Notes under the pieces: model-generated
What the model saw: the letters and a program-made list of their open reading frames with translations, nothing else
Told to the model about the DNA's origin: nothing
The model's database searches: none
Shown: positions 7,838 through 16,723 of the stretch, in pieces
How positions within the stretch are numbered: position 1 is the stretch's first letter
How the letters are laid out: each line of letters starts with the position of its first letter
DNA from: Candidatus Competibacteraceae bacterium
Lineage (GTDB): Bacteria > Pseudomonadota > Gammaproteobacteria > Competibacterales > Competibacteraceae
Assembly (NCBI GenBank): GCA_016712625.1
Contig: JADJQQ010000001.1
Span: 1,240,001-1,304,000, forward strand
DNA: 64,000 nucleotides
Direction: 5' to 3'
Translations under genes and position numbers: made by a program

Positions 7838-9883
7838 TCAGACCTTGCGAGCTTGGGCTTGAATGGCGGTCAGGGCGATGGTGAATACGATGTCGTCCAC
7901 CAGCGCGCCACGAGATAGATCGTTTACCGGTTTGCGCAAGCCTTGCAGCATTGGGCCGAGGGAGACGACGTTGGCGCTGCGCTGCACCGCCTTGTACGTG
8001 GTGTTGCCGGTATTGAGGTCTGGAAACACGAACACCGTGGCCTGGCCAGCGATCTTGGAACCCGGTGCTTTCTGCTGGCCGACTTCAAGCACGGAGGCCG
8101 CGTCGTATTGCAAGGGGCCGTCGATGAGCAGGTCGGGCGCTTTGGCCTTGGCCAGCGCGGTGGCTTCGCGCACCTTTTCAACGTCGGCTCCGGCCCCGGA
8201 GCTGCCAGTCGAATAACTGATCATGGCCACCTTCGGCTCGACGCCAAAGTCTCGCGCGCTGGCGGCGCTTTGTAGCGCGATTTCGGCCAATTCGGCGGCG
8301 CTGGGATCGGGGTTGATGGCGCAATCGCCGTAGACCAGTACCTGATCGGGCATCAGCATGAAAAACACCGAAGACACGATGGACGAGCCCGGTTCGGTTT
8401 TGATCAGTTGCAGCGCCGGGCGCACCGTATTGGCGGTGGTGTGGACCGCGCCGGATACCAAGCCATCAACCGTGTCCATCGCCAGCATCATGGTGCCCAG
8501 CACGACTGTATCCTGGAGTTGGTCGCGCGCTTGGGCGGGGGTCAGGCCCTTGCTCTTGCGCCGCTCGACCAAGGGTTCCACATACCGCTCGCGCACATCG
8601 TCCGGATCGACGATTTCCAGTGCGGCCGGCAAAATAACGCCCTGAGCGGCGGCCACCGCTTCGATGGCTGCGCGCTTGCCGAGCAGCAAACAATGGGCGA
8701 TCTCTTTTTCCGCGCAAATGGCGGCGGCGCGGATGGTGCGTGGTTCGTCGCCCTCCGGTAGCACGATCCGCTGGTTGGCCGCGCGCGCCTTCTGGATCAA
8801 CCGGTAGCGGAAAGCGGGCGGCGACATTTGGATCGACGCCGGCATTCTGACGCTGGTGTTGAGCACGTCAGACCAAAGCTGCTCGGCCACCGTATCCAGC
8901 ACGGCGTTCATGCGCGCGATATCGTCGGCGGGGACCGCGCCCGGAATCGTGTTGATGTGCGTGGCGGTGGTAAAACTGTCGTTCGCCACGCTGAGCACCG
9001 GCAGGCCGCTCTCGAAGGCGTGCGAGGCTAGCTCGCGAATCCGCCGGTCGATTTCCGAGCCGTGCGTCAGCACCAGGCCGGCCAGTTGCACGCCTTTACT
9101 GGCCGCCAGGGCGGTGGCGAGCATGATGTCGTCGCGGTCGCCGGCGCTCATCACCAGGGTGCCGGGGATCAGGTGGTCGATCATCTCGGCGGCGGAGCGC
9201 GAGGCGATCACGGTTTCCAGCACGCGCCGGGTCGCCAGTTCGCCCTCGATCAGCACCCGAGCGTTCAGATGGCGCGCCACATCCAGGGTGCGCGGGGCCA
9301 GCAGCGCCGAATTGTAAGGCACCACACCCCATAGCGTGATGTCTCCCAGCGTCTCGCGGGCAACTTCGATATTAAATCGGGATGGCGCTTTGTTGATAAT
9401 GGCACCGGCGATATGGCAGCCGACCTTGCTCATGCGCAGCGCCATATGGCCGATCTCAGCCACCGCATCGCCAGCCTTGCCGTTGGTGACGAGAATAACC
9501 TCGGCTTTCAGGCTGCGAGCGATCTCCGCGTTCAATCGTGGCGTGAAGGGGTAAATGGCGTCGGTGTGCAAGCCCTCCGCCACGAGTACATCGTTGTCCT
9601 CGACCGCCCTTAGGCACAAGCTGACGATTTCTTCCAGCAGTTCGGGTTCCCGGCCCGCCGTCAGCCGGTCGTCGGCCTGAGTGATAGGGATTGGGCTGGG
9701 TGCTTCGATCAGACATAATTCGCGGACGAAATGGATCGAATGCTCGTTGGTCGTGTCATCCTGCGCCACCGGCTTGACGAAACCGACTCGGAAACCTTGA
9801 TGTTGCAGGGCGCGGACCAAGCCGAGCGCGACCGAGGTCAGGCCGACGTTTTGGCGGGTCGGAATCAGGTAGAAAATCTGCAT
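7838..9883 (-). CDS. pta: Phosphate acetyltransferase
   Basis: Pta interconverts acetyl-CoA and acetyl phosphate. The 681-residue protein has the long enterobacterial layout: a BioD-like N-terminal domain starting at PTRQNVGLTSVALG, a DRTGG-type middle domain (about 200-320), and the catalytic PTA_PTB domain from about 355 (RLIQKARAANQRIVLPEGDE, then ISYSTGSSGAGADVEKVREAT). Length is a little short of E. coli Pta (714). No ackA lies in the window. Its place at the end of the uronate run suggests overflow handling of acetyl-CoA from pyruvate, which is an inference. Confidence 0.95.
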   Translation of the reverse strand: MQIFYLIPTRQNVGLTSVALGLVRALQHQGFRVGFVKPVAQDDTTNEHSIHFVRELCLIEAPSPIPITQADDRLTAGREPELLEEIVSLCLRAVEDNDVLVAEGLHTDAIYPFTPRLNAEIARSLKAEVILVTNGKAGDAVAEIGHMALRMSKVGCHIAGAIINKAPSRFNIEVARETLGDITLWGVVPYNSALLAPRTLDVARHLNARVLIEGELATRRVLETVIASRSAAEMIDHLIPGTLVMSAGDRDDIMLATALAASKGVQLAGLVLTHGSEIDRRIRELASHAFESGLPVLSVANDSFTTATHINTIPGAVPADDIARMNAVLDTVAEQLWSDVLNTSVRMPASIQMSPPAFRYRLIQKARAANQRIVLPEGDEPRTIRAAAICAEKEIAHCLLLGKRAAIEAVAAAQGVILPAALEIVDPDDVRERYVEPLVERRKSKGLTPAQARDQLQDTVVLGTMMLAMDTVDGLVSGAVHTTANTVRPALQLIKTEPGSSIVSSVFFMLMPDQVLVYGDCAINPDPSAAELAEIALQSAASARDFGVEPKVAMISYSTGSSGAGADVEKVREATALAKAKAPDLLIDGPLQYDAASVLEVGQQKAPGSKIAGQATVFVFPDLNTGNTTYKAVQRSANVVSLGPMLQGLRKPVNDLSRGALVDDIVFTIALTAIQAQARKV

Positions 9884-9927
9884 GACAGCGATTCGATGAT
9901 TAATGAACTGATTTGCATGAAAAATTG

Positions 9928-10374
9928 TTAGACAGCAATCTTCAAGACGACCTTGCGCACCAACGTGGACTGGTCAGTTTGCAATCCCGGCATATGGGCA
10001 TCTTCGGGCCACAGCAGTAAGAAGCAGCCATCGCTTAACGTCAGAAAATCGCCATCCCCTTGCAGCACCGACAAATCGCGGCTGTCATCATGTGATGCCA
10101 ACTTCATGCGGTGCAGCGGCGCATAGCCGATGCGTTCCATCCCGTGTACGATGAACTGCAAATCGGTATAGCGGCGATGGGCTTCCCAAAATCCCTCGCT
10201 CTGGGGCTTGGTGTGATAGTCCTGCACCAGCGCGAACAGGGCATCACCCGCCAATTCATGGCGACCCTCGGCGAGGGCATTGAGATCTTGGCCGCGCAGA
10301 AAATCGAAGGCTTGCTTGAACAAAGGCCCTAGCACGGCATAGCGTTCGGCGTTGGCGATATGGTCGGCAATCAT
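9928..10374 (-). CDS. YhcH/YjgK/YiaL family sugar-acid protein
   Basis: A protein of about 148 residues of the YhcH/YjgK/YiaL (DUF386) family, a cupin-like fold often found with sialic-acid, uronate or gulonate genes; NanQ of this family is reported to act as an anomerase. Supporting stretches are FWEAHRRYTDLQFIVHG and LLWPEDAHMPG, which hold the likely metal-binding Glu, His and Asp residues. I chose the ATG at 10374 (MIADHI) because AGGAAGA lies just upstream. A longer open frame reaches 10467 but would overlap the upstream gene. Its place in the uronate cluster argues for a role on open or anomeric forms of an acid sugar. Confidence 0.88.
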   Translation of the reverse strand: MIADHIANAERYAVLGPLFKQAFDFLRGQDLNALAEGRHELAGDALFALVQDYHTKPQSEGFWEAHRRYTDLQFIVHGMERIGYAPLHRMKLASHDDSRDLSVLQGDGDFLTLSDGCFLLLWPEDAHMPGLQTDQSTLVRKVVLKIAV

Positions 10375-10414
10375 GGCGGTCTTCCTGCGCGGCGAGAAAG
10401 GGGTAGCTGAGCGT

Positions 10415-11275
10415 TCAAGCCAGCAAGGTCTGGGTACCTTGCCAGCGTTCGCCGGGAGCAAGCTCAATGGGATTACCGATGGCGGCGGCTTCGACGCAGA
10501 CGAAACGCTGATAGTCGGTCGGTTCCAGATCGGGCATGGTCGGACACTTGGTCGCTGACGGATTCCAGATCACGGTATCCGCGAAGCCTTCCGACCGAAT
10601 CAGCGTGGTGCGAGTCGGTTCGCTCAGGCACAGTTCGGCGGGGGCATTGAAGTAAATCCGATTAACCTCGCCCATAAAGCCCAGCGCGGGCTGGGTTTGT
10701 TGGTGATCGGTCCAGCCCGCCGCCGCATCGCGGTATTGGATACCCGCCAGATTCTCGACCGTTGTAGCGGCCAAGTCGGCGACGGCAAAATAGGTGTGAA
10801 GCGCGCTGGTAAAGGTCATGGGCTTAGGGCCGATATTGGTGATCGCGAGCGTTACCGCCAATTGATTGTCACCCAGTAAAACCGTCAATTCCGCCGCAAA
10901 GGGATAATCCCAGAGCCGCCGACTGTCCTCGGTATCTCGTAAACTGAAAACCGCCGACGCGCGGGTTGCAATTGCCTGCGCGCTCATAAATTCCCACTCC
11001 ATCAGGCGGGCAAAGCCATGTTGCGCCAGCGGCCCGGTCGTTCCAAATTGCGGAAAAATGACGGGAATGCCACCACGAATCGGCGTGTCGGAACTGAATT
11101 GTGAATTGCGGCTCATAAAAAACCGTTCCGCGCCACCGGCTGGAACCCATGAGGTGATCTGCGCGCCGTGGAGATAAATTTCAGCCCGCGCGCCATCGGG
11201 AGCGAAAAGCGTCAATTTGGGCAGACCCCCAGCGCCTTGGGTGAGGGTAAAGAGAGATTGCGAGGGAGAATTCAC
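10415..11275 (-). CDS. D-hexose-6-phosphate mutarotase family (YeaD-like)
   Basis: A 286-residue aldose-1-epimerase-fold protein of the YeaD type, which interconverts alpha and beta forms of sugar phosphates. The family pattern is seen in YLHGAQITSWVPAGG, RGGIPVIFPQFG, HGFARLMEWEF and, at the C-terminus, ICVEAA-type sequence (RFVCVEAAAIGNP). It begins with GTG at 11275, preceded by AGGAGA. It sits 70 bp after the PfkB kinase and 40 bp before the YhcH-like gene. Two probable anomer-handling proteins therefore lie side by side. The in vivo substrate is not shown by the sequence. Confidence 0.88.
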   Translation of the reverse strand: MNSPSQSLFTLTQGAGGLPKLTLFAPDGARAEIYLHGAQITSWVPAGGAERFFMSRNSQFSSDTPIRGGIPVIFPQFGTTGPLAQHGFARLMEWEFMSAQAIATRASAVFSLRDTEDSRRLWDYPFAAELTVLLGDNQLAVTLAITNIGPKPMTFTSALHTYFAVADLAATTVENLAGIQYRDAAAGWTDHQQTQPALGFMGEVNRIYFNAPAELCLSEPTRTTLIRSEGFADTVIWNPSATKCPTMPDLEPTDYQRFVCVEAAAIGNPIELAPGERWQGTQTLLA

Positions 11276-11345
11276 AAGTGTCTCCTGATGAGTCGGAAGC
11301 TAGAAGGTTCTATTGAAACAGGGCGGTCGGCCACTCCGATCGCGC

Positions 11346-12446
11346 TCAGCGAATGACGCGAGCGCCTTTGCCCTTCATGGCTGCTGTCACTTCTTCCAGT
11401 CGCACCATTGAGGTATCGCCTGGCGTGGTCATCGCCAGCGCGCCGTGCGCCGCGCCGTACTCAACCGCCGCTTGCGGGCCTTCGCCTTCCAGGAACCCAT
11501 AGGCCAGACCGGACGCAAAGCCGTCGCCGCCACCCACCCGGTCGTAGATTTCCAGGTTATCGCGCTTTATCGACTCGTAGATTTTGCCGTCATACCAAAG
11601 GATGGCGGCCCAGTCGTTGACGGTGGCGGTCTTGGCATTGCGCAGCGTAGTGGCGGCTACCTTGAAGTTTGGATACGTCTTTACCGCGCTCTTGATCATG
11701 TTGGCGAAGGATTCGGTCTGGATGTTGGTCAGATGTTCGTCGGCTCCTTCCACCGCAAAGCCCAAGCAGGCGGTGAAATCTTCCTCGTTGCCAATCATGA
11801 CATCGACGTATTTGGCGATTTCGCGATTGATCTTCCGCGCGCCGCCCTTGCCGCCCTGGCTCTTCCACAGTGAGGCGCGGAAGTTGAGGTCATAAGCAAC
11901 CACGGTACCGTATTGCTTGGCCACCTGCACCGCTTCCAGTACCGCTTCAGCGGTGTTGGAGGCCAGCGCCGCGAAAATGCCGCCGGTCTGGAACCAGCGC
12001 ACGCCTTCCTCGCCGAACAGTTTTTCCCAATTCACTTCGCCGGGGCGGATTTGCGAGGCCGCCGAATGGCCTCGGTCAGAGCAACCCAGCGCCGGGCGGA
12101 TGCCGAAGCCTTTTTCGGTAAAGTTCAGGCCAACGCGGGTGTTACGGCCCAGGCCGTCGAAGTCGCGCCAGATGACGTGTGACATATCCACGCCGCCCTG
12201 CATGATGAAATCTTCCACCAGCCAGCCCAGATCGTTTTTGGGCAGCGCGGTGACCACGGCGGCGCGCTTGCCCCAGCATTTACGCATGGCGCGGGCGACG
12301 TTATATTCGCCGCCACCTTCCCAGACCTGGAAGGAACGGGCGTTGCGCACCCGACCGAAACCGGGATCGAACCGTAGCATCACTTCCCCAAACGACACGC
12401 AATCCCATTTCGTTTCGCCGGCGGATTTGATCACTAATTCAGCCAT
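11346..12446 (-). CDS. PfkB-family sugar kinase (KDG-kinase-like)
   Basis: A 366-residue ribokinase-fold kinase. The N-terminal glycine pair lies in WEGGGEYNVARAMRKCWGK, and the catalytic anion hole and Asp lie in DRVGGGDGFASGL (near 310). At 366 residues it is longer than the usual 310-residue KDG kinase. It is only distantly like the second kinase of this cluster at 22571-21405, which matches E. coli KdgK closely. Placement directly after eda suggests it phosphorylates 2-keto-3-deoxygluconate or a related keto-deoxy acid to feed the aldolase. A different acid-sugar substrate is equally possible. Confidence 0.88.
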   Translation of the reverse strand: MAELVIKSAGETKWDCVSFGEVMLRFDPGFGRVRNARSFQVWEGGGEYNVARAMRKCWGKRAAVVTALPKNDLGWLVEDFIMQGGVDMSHVIWRDFDGLGRNTRVGLNFTEKGFGIRPALGCSDRGHSAASQIRPGEVNWEKLFGEEGVRWFQTGGIFAALASNTAEAVLEAVQVAKQYGTVVAYDLNFRASLWKSQGGKGGARKINREIAKYVDVMIGNEEDFTACLGFAVEGADEHLTNIQTESFANMIKSAVKTYPNFKVAATTLRNAKTATVNDWAAILWYDGKIYESIKRDNLEIYDRVGGGDGFASGLAYGFLEGEGPQAAVEYGAAHGALAMTTPGDTSMVRLEEVTAAMKGKGARVIR

Positions 12447-12520
12447 TTTGGCATTCTCTATGATTTTTGGGCGTCAATTGCCCCCTCTCCCGCCGAGAGA
12501 AGGCTCAGGAATAGGGGCCT

Positions 12521-13147
12521 TTAGCGCGGCTTCAGCGCGCTGGCTTCCTTGGCTAGGGCGGTAATTTTGCCCCAATCGCCCGCCGTCAGCGCCGTCTTGG
12601 GCACCAGCCACGAGCCGCCGACACAGGCCACATTCGCTAGCGCTAGAAAGTCCGGCGCGTTCTCCACCGACACGCCGCCGGTCGGGCAGAACATGACGTC
12701 CGGAAACGGTCCGCCCATCGCCTTCAACATGCCGATGCCGCCTGCTTGCTGGGCCGGAAATAGCTTCAATTGCTGAAATCCCGCCATCCGGGCCGCGATC
12801 ACATCCGATGGCGTCATCACGCCGGGTAGCAATGGCAAACCGGTTTGATGGGCGGCTTCAATCATGCTCGGCGCCAAGCCGGGGCTGACCCCGAATCGTG
12901 CGCCCGCATCCAGGGCCTTGGCGAATTCTTCAGGTCGGGTCAGGGTGCCGACGCCGATGATGGCATCCGGCACCTCGCGGGCAATGGCCCGGATCGAATC
13001 CAGCCCCACCGCCGTGCGCAAGGTCACTTCCAGCACCCGCACCCCCCCCGCGACCAGCGCCTTGGCCAGCGGAACCGCGTGCGCCAACTCTTCGATAGCG
13101 ATGACCGGAATCACTGGCCCGGTACGCATGACTTCCAGTACGTTCAT
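12521..13147 (-). CDS. eda: KDPG / KHG aldolase
   Basis: Eda splits 2-keto-3-deoxy-6-phosphogluconate into pyruvate and glyceraldehyde-3-phosphate, the last step of both uronate catabolism and the Entner-Doudoroff route. The 208-residue product shows RVLEVTLRT (catalytic Glu), the Schiff-base lysine in FQQLKLFPAQ, and the phosphate site FCPTGGV. I chose the ATG at 13147 (MNVLEVM); the open frame continues upstream to 13246 but would overlap ydhR. It lies 74 bp before the PfkB kinase. edd is not adjacent: it lies 17 kb away in the gluconate operon, so this one aldolase appears to serve both routes. Confidence 0.95.
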   Translation of the reverse strand: MNVLEVMRTGPVIPVIAIEELAHAVPLAKALVAGGVRVLEVTLRTAVGLDSIRAIAREVPDAIIGVGTLTRPEEFAKALDAGARFGVSPGLAPSMIEAAHQTGLPLLPGVMTPSDVIAARMAGFQQLKLFPAQQAGGIGMLKAMGGPFPDVMFCPTGGVSVENAPDFLALANVACVGGSWLVPKTALTAGDWGKITALAKEASALKPR

Positions 13148-13214
13148 GGAGTGTCTCTCTCGGTTTTTTAGATGAATAACAGCAGCTTTGTGACGCAAAA
13201 GTTTTACTGGCTTT

Positions 13215-13535
13215 TCATGCTGGCCTTGACGGCTGGAGCGGGCCATGGGTGATCACAGAAAGTTTTTCGTTGACATCAAACAGCTTGGCGTTCACTTGGG
13301 AAATCCCAAATCCTTTTAGCCGCTCCGTGTGCATCTGAAGATACGCCTTGGCGGTCGCTTCATCCTGAAACAGATAGAGGCCGCCCGCCTGTTTCGCGCT
13401 GGCGTCTTCTGTCCAGATTTTCCAAATGAAACCAGGCTCCTTGGTGATGGCTTCGGCCAAACCGCTCAGGAACTCGACCATTTCCATACCAAACGGCCCA
13501 GGAAAGGGAAAATCAATCTGAAGCAATTTCGCCAT
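13215..13535 (-). CDS. YdhR family monooxygenase-like protein
   Basis: A 106-residue protein of the YdhR family (ABM-like ferredoxin fold). Matching stretches are LLQIDFPFPGPFG at the start, EPGFIWKIWTE, GGLYLFQDEATAKAYL and FDVNEKLS. E. coli YdhR is a dimer of uncertain function, proposed to be a monooxygenase. Here it sits between uxaA/garD (37 bp) and eda (67 bp), all on the same strand. Its role in sugar-acid breakdown is unexplained. Confidence 0.88.
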   Translation of the reverse strand: MAKLLQIDFPFPGPFGMEMVEFLSGLAEAITKEPGFIWKIWTEDASAKQAGGLYLFQDEATAKAYLQMHTERLKGFGISQVNAKLFDVNEKLSVITHGPLQPSRPA

Positions 13536-13572
13536 AAGGGAAGTCTCGCTACGTAGGGTTAATCGGTCTGGG

Positions 13573-15156
13573 TCAGGTCACCACCGAAATCGGCCACGGC
13601 ACAAACTCATTCTGGCCATAGCCGTGCAACTCGCTTTTCGAAGGTCGGCCCGACGCGCAATCCAGCATCATCTGAAAAATCTGAGCACCGACCTCGGCAA
13701 TGGTCACCGCACCGTCAATGATCTCGCCACAATTGATATCCATATCTTCTTCCTGTCGTTGCCAAAGGGCGCTATTGGTCGCCAGCTTCAGGGAAGGCGC
13801 GGGTTGACAGCCATAGGCGGAACCGCGCCCGGTGGTGAAGCAGACCAGATTCGCGCCGCCCGCCACCTGACCGGTGGCCGACATCGGGTCATAGCCCGGC
13901 GTGTCCATGAACACGAAGCCCTTGGCGGTCACGGCTTCGGCGTATTCGTAGACTTCCACCAGATTGGTGGTGCCCGCCTTGGCCACCGCGCCCAGCGACT
14001 TCTCCAGAATGGTGGTCAAGCCGCCCGCCTTGTTGCCCGCTGAGGGGTTGTTGTTCAACTCGGCGTGGTTGCGGTTGCAGTATTCCTCCCACCAGTCCAG
14101 CCGCCGGATCAGCTTATCGCCGATCTCGCGCGACACCGCGCGGCGGGTCAGCAGGTGTTCGGCCCCGTAGATTTCCGGCGTTTCCGATAAAATAGCCGTG
14201 CCGCCGTGACGCACTAGCCAATCCACCGCCGCGCCCAGCGCTGGATTGGCGGTGATGCCGGAATAGCCATCGGAACCGCCGCATTGCAGGCCGGCCGTTA
14301 AATGGCTGGCGGGAACTGGTTGACGGCTGACGGCGTTGGCGGCGGGCAGCATCTGGCGGATCGCGTCGATGCCGCGTTGCACGGTTTTCGCCGTGCCGCC
14401 GGTATCCTGAATGGTGAAGGTGCGCAACCGCGGGTTTTCCTTCAGGCCGTGCGCCTGGAAAACGCCGCCGATCTGATTGGTTTCGCAGCCCAGGCCGACC
14501 ATGAGCACGGCGGCGAAATTGGGATGACGGGCATAACCGGCCAGCGTCCCGCGCAACAACGCGAGCCCCGGCCCTTGCGGGTCGATGCCGCAACCGCCAC
14601 TGTGGGTCAGCGCCACCACGCCGTCCACGTTGGGATAATCGGCCAGCGCCGCCGGATTGAAGTCGCGCCGGAAATGATCGGCAATGGCGCGCACCACCGT
14701 GGCCGAACAATTGACGCTGCTTAAAATTCCGATGTAGTTGCGGGTGGCGACCCTACCATCGGCGCGGACGATCCCTTGGAAAGTCGCCGGTTCCACCACA
14801 TAGTCCGTGGGTTTGGCGTCGACGCAGAAAGCGTAATCGCGGGTAAATTCCGCCATCGCCAGATTTTGGGTGTGGACATGCTGGCCGGCTTCAATATCCT
14901 GAGTGGCGACGCCGATGATCTGGTTGTAGCGGCGCACTGGCTGGCCCTTGGCGATGCGCCGCGTCGCTACCTTGTGGGCGGGTGGAATCAAGCCAGCTAT
15001 CACCAGATTTTCTTCGGCGATACGCTCGCCGCCGACCAACTGACGACGGGCGATCACCACATCATCTTGGGAATGAAGCCGAATCACCGGCGAACGCGCG
15101 GCGGCTCCGGCCAGCTCTGGTGGCTGTTCCAGGGAACGTTCTTCGTACAGATGCAT
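13573..15156 (-). CDS. uxaA: Altronate dehydratase (UxaA/GarD family)
   Basis: A 527-residue iron-dependent sugar-acid dehydratase. An N-terminal SAF-like domain (about 22-105) is followed by the D-galactarate/altronate dehydratase domain. Family motifs include GLGCETNQIGG, LQCGGSDGYSGITANPALG and DMDINCGEIIDG. The C-terminus (NEFVPWPISVVT) recalls many proteobacterial altronate dehydratases, while parts resemble GarD. UxaA makes 2-keto-3-deoxygluconate from altronate, and I prefer that because uxaC and uxaB are in the same run. Galactarate dehydratase is the main alternative. GGAGAC precedes the ATG, 30 bp after uxaC. Confidence 0.87.
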   Translation of the reverse strand: MHLYEERSLEQPPELAGAAARSPVIRLHSQDDVVIARRQLVGGERIAEENLVIAGLIPPAHKVATRRIAKGQPVRRYNQIIGVATQDIEAGQHVHTQNLAMAEFTRDYAFCVDAKPTDYVVEPATFQGIVRADGRVATRNYIGILSSVNCSATVVRAIADHFRRDFNPAALADYPNVDGVVALTHSGGCGIDPQGPGLALLRGTLAGYARHPNFAAVLMVGLGCETNQIGGVFQAHGLKENPRLRTFTIQDTGGTAKTVQRGIDAIRQMLPAANAVSRQPVPASHLTAGLQCGGSDGYSGITANPALGAAVDWLVRHGGTAILSETPEIYGAEHLLTRRAVSREIGDKLIRRLDWWEEYCNRNHAELNNNPSAGNKAGGLTTILEKSLGAVAKAGTTNLVEVYEYAEAVTAKGFVFMDTPGYDPMSATGQVAGGANLVCFTTGRGSAYGCQPAPSLKLATNSALWQRQEEDMDINCGEIIDGAVTIAEVGAQIFQMMLDCASGRPSKSELHGYGQNEFVPWPISVVT

Positions 15157-15186
15157 GGCGGAGTCTCCTCAACGCGACGCCGGGTT

Positions 15187-16599
15187 TCAGGACGTGCCCA
15201 GACCGAAATAACGGTTGGCGTTACCGTAGCAAATCCCCTCCACCACCCGCTGCAATTGGGGCCAGTCTTGCGGGTATTCGCCGTTTTCCACCCAACCGCC
15301 GATCAGGTTGCATAGAATCCGTCGGAAATATTCGTGGCGGGTGTAGGACAGGAAGCTGCGCGAATCGGTGAGCATCCCAACGAACGCGCCCAGGTTGCCG
15401 AGGTTGGCCAGCGCGGTCATCTGCCGGATCATGCCGTCCTTCTGGTCGTTGAACCACCAGCCGGAGCCGAACTGCATCTTGCCCATCACCTGCCCGTCCT
15501 GGAAATTGCCGATCATCGTGCCCAGCACTTCGTTTTGGGTTGGGTTGAGACAGTAGAGAATGGTGCGGGGCAAGGAGTCCTCGCGGTCGAGCGCGTCGAG
15601 AGTGCGCGCAAGATGGGCCGCCACCAGACTGTCGCTGATCGAATCCCAGCCGGTATCGGGGCCGAGCCGTTCGAACATTCGGGTATTGTTGTTGCGTTGC
15701 GCGCCTAGGTGCAGTTGCATGGCCCAGTCGCGTTTCGCGTATTCGCGGCCCAGGTGCAGCAGCACGGCGGTTTTGTGCTGCTCGACTTCCCGCGGGGTCA
15801 ACCGCTCGCCGCCTAGCCGCCGCGCCAGGATGGCGTCGAGTTCCGCTTCGGTCGCCTCCGCGAAGAAGGTCACATCCACGCCGTGATCCGAGAGTCGGCA
15901 GCCGTGTCGGGCGAAGTGGTCCATGCGCGCGTCGAGCGCTTTCAACAGATCGGCGAAACAAGCGATTCTGACGCCGCTGGCATCAGCCAGTTTGGGGATG
16001 TAGCCGATGAATTCGGCGCGGTCGATATTGAAGGCGCGGTCGGGCCGAAAGGTCGGTAATACCTTGATCGGGAAACTCTTGTCGGCGGCGATGGCTGCGT
16101 GGTTCGCCAGATCGTCCACCGGATCGTCGGTGGTGCAGACCGCGCGCACGTTCGCGCGCAACATCAAGCCGCGCGCAAAAAATTCGGGCTGTTTTAGTTT
16201 GGCGTTGCACGCTTCCCAAAGGCCATCGGCGTTCCCGGCGTTGACCAGGGCATCGATGCCGAAGAAGCGGCGCAATTCAAGATGACACCAATGGTAGAGC
16301 GGGTTGCCGACAGCCAGCGGCAGCACTTCACAAAAACGACGGAATTTGGCTTGGTCGGGTTGATCGCCGGTAATGAAATCCTCGGTGACGCCGGAGGAGC
16401 GCATGAAACGCCATTTGTAATGATCGCCGCCGAGCCAGACTTCGGTGATGTTGCGAAACTGCTTGTTTTCGGCAATGTCCGCAGGCGGCAGATGACAGTG
16501 GTAATCAAGAATCGGCTGCGGCGCGGCATGGTCGTGATAGAGCATGCGCGCGGTCGGGGTTTCGAGGAGAAAATCCTCGTCCATAAACGGCTTGGCCAT
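15187..16599 (-). CDS. uxaC: Glucuronate (uronate) isomerase
   Basis: UxaC converts glucuronate to fructuronate and galacturonate to tagaturonate, the entry step for both branches encoded here. The 470-residue protein matches the usual length and carries the metal-binding DYHCHLPP near the N-terminus. Further family stretches are WLGGDHYKWRFMR, GMLTDSRSFLSYTRHEYFRR and the C-terminal NLIGGWVENGEYP. The ATG at 16599 has CGGAGGAC just upstream and is preferred over the longer open frame to 16656. The gene lies between the TRAP transporter and the altronate dehydratase. Confidence 0.96.
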   Translation of the reverse strand: MAKPFMDEDFLLETPTARMLYHDHAAPQPILDYHCHLPPADIAENKQFRNITEVWLGGDHYKWRFMRSSGVTEDFITGDQPDQAKFRRFCEVLPLAVGNPLYHWCHLELRRFFGIDALVNAGNADGLWEACNAKLKQPEFFARGLMLRANVRAVCTTDDPVDDLANHAAIAADKSFPIKVLPTFRPDRAFNIDRAEFIGYIPKLADASGVRIACFADLLKALDARMDHFARHGCRLSDHGVDVTFFAEATEAELDAILARRLGGERLTPREVEQHKTAVLLHLGREYAKRDWAMQLHLGAQRNNNTRMFERLGPDTGWDSISDSLVAAHLARTLDALDREDSLPRTILYCLNPTQNEVLGTMIGNFQDGQVMGKMQFGSGWWFNDQKDGMIRQMTALANLGNLGAFVGMLTDSRSFLSYTRHEYFRRILCNLIGGWVENGEYPQDWPQLQRVVEGICYGNANRYFGLGTS

Positions 16600-16664
16600 G
16601 TTGTCCTCCGAAGTTGGACTGGAGCCGACCGCCGGCAAGGTCGGCGGCGGAATCACTATTCGCT

Positions 16665-16691
16665 CCCCTCGCCCGCTGTGCGGGCGAGGGG
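16665..16691. repeat. REP-like perfect hairpin between dctM and uxaC
   Basis: A perfect 12-bp inverted repeat (CCCCTCGCCCGC and its complement) around a TGT loop lies in the 124-bp gap between dctM and uxaC. The flanking GTTGGGGTGAGAG resembles dispersed palindromic elements of many proteobacteria. No T-run follows on the minus strand, so it may stabilise or separate transcript segments rather than terminate. A weaker relative lies at about 12482-12515. Confidence 0.6.
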
Positions 16692-16723
16692 TTGGGGTGA
16701 GAGTGTCGCGTTCCGCCGCCCGA

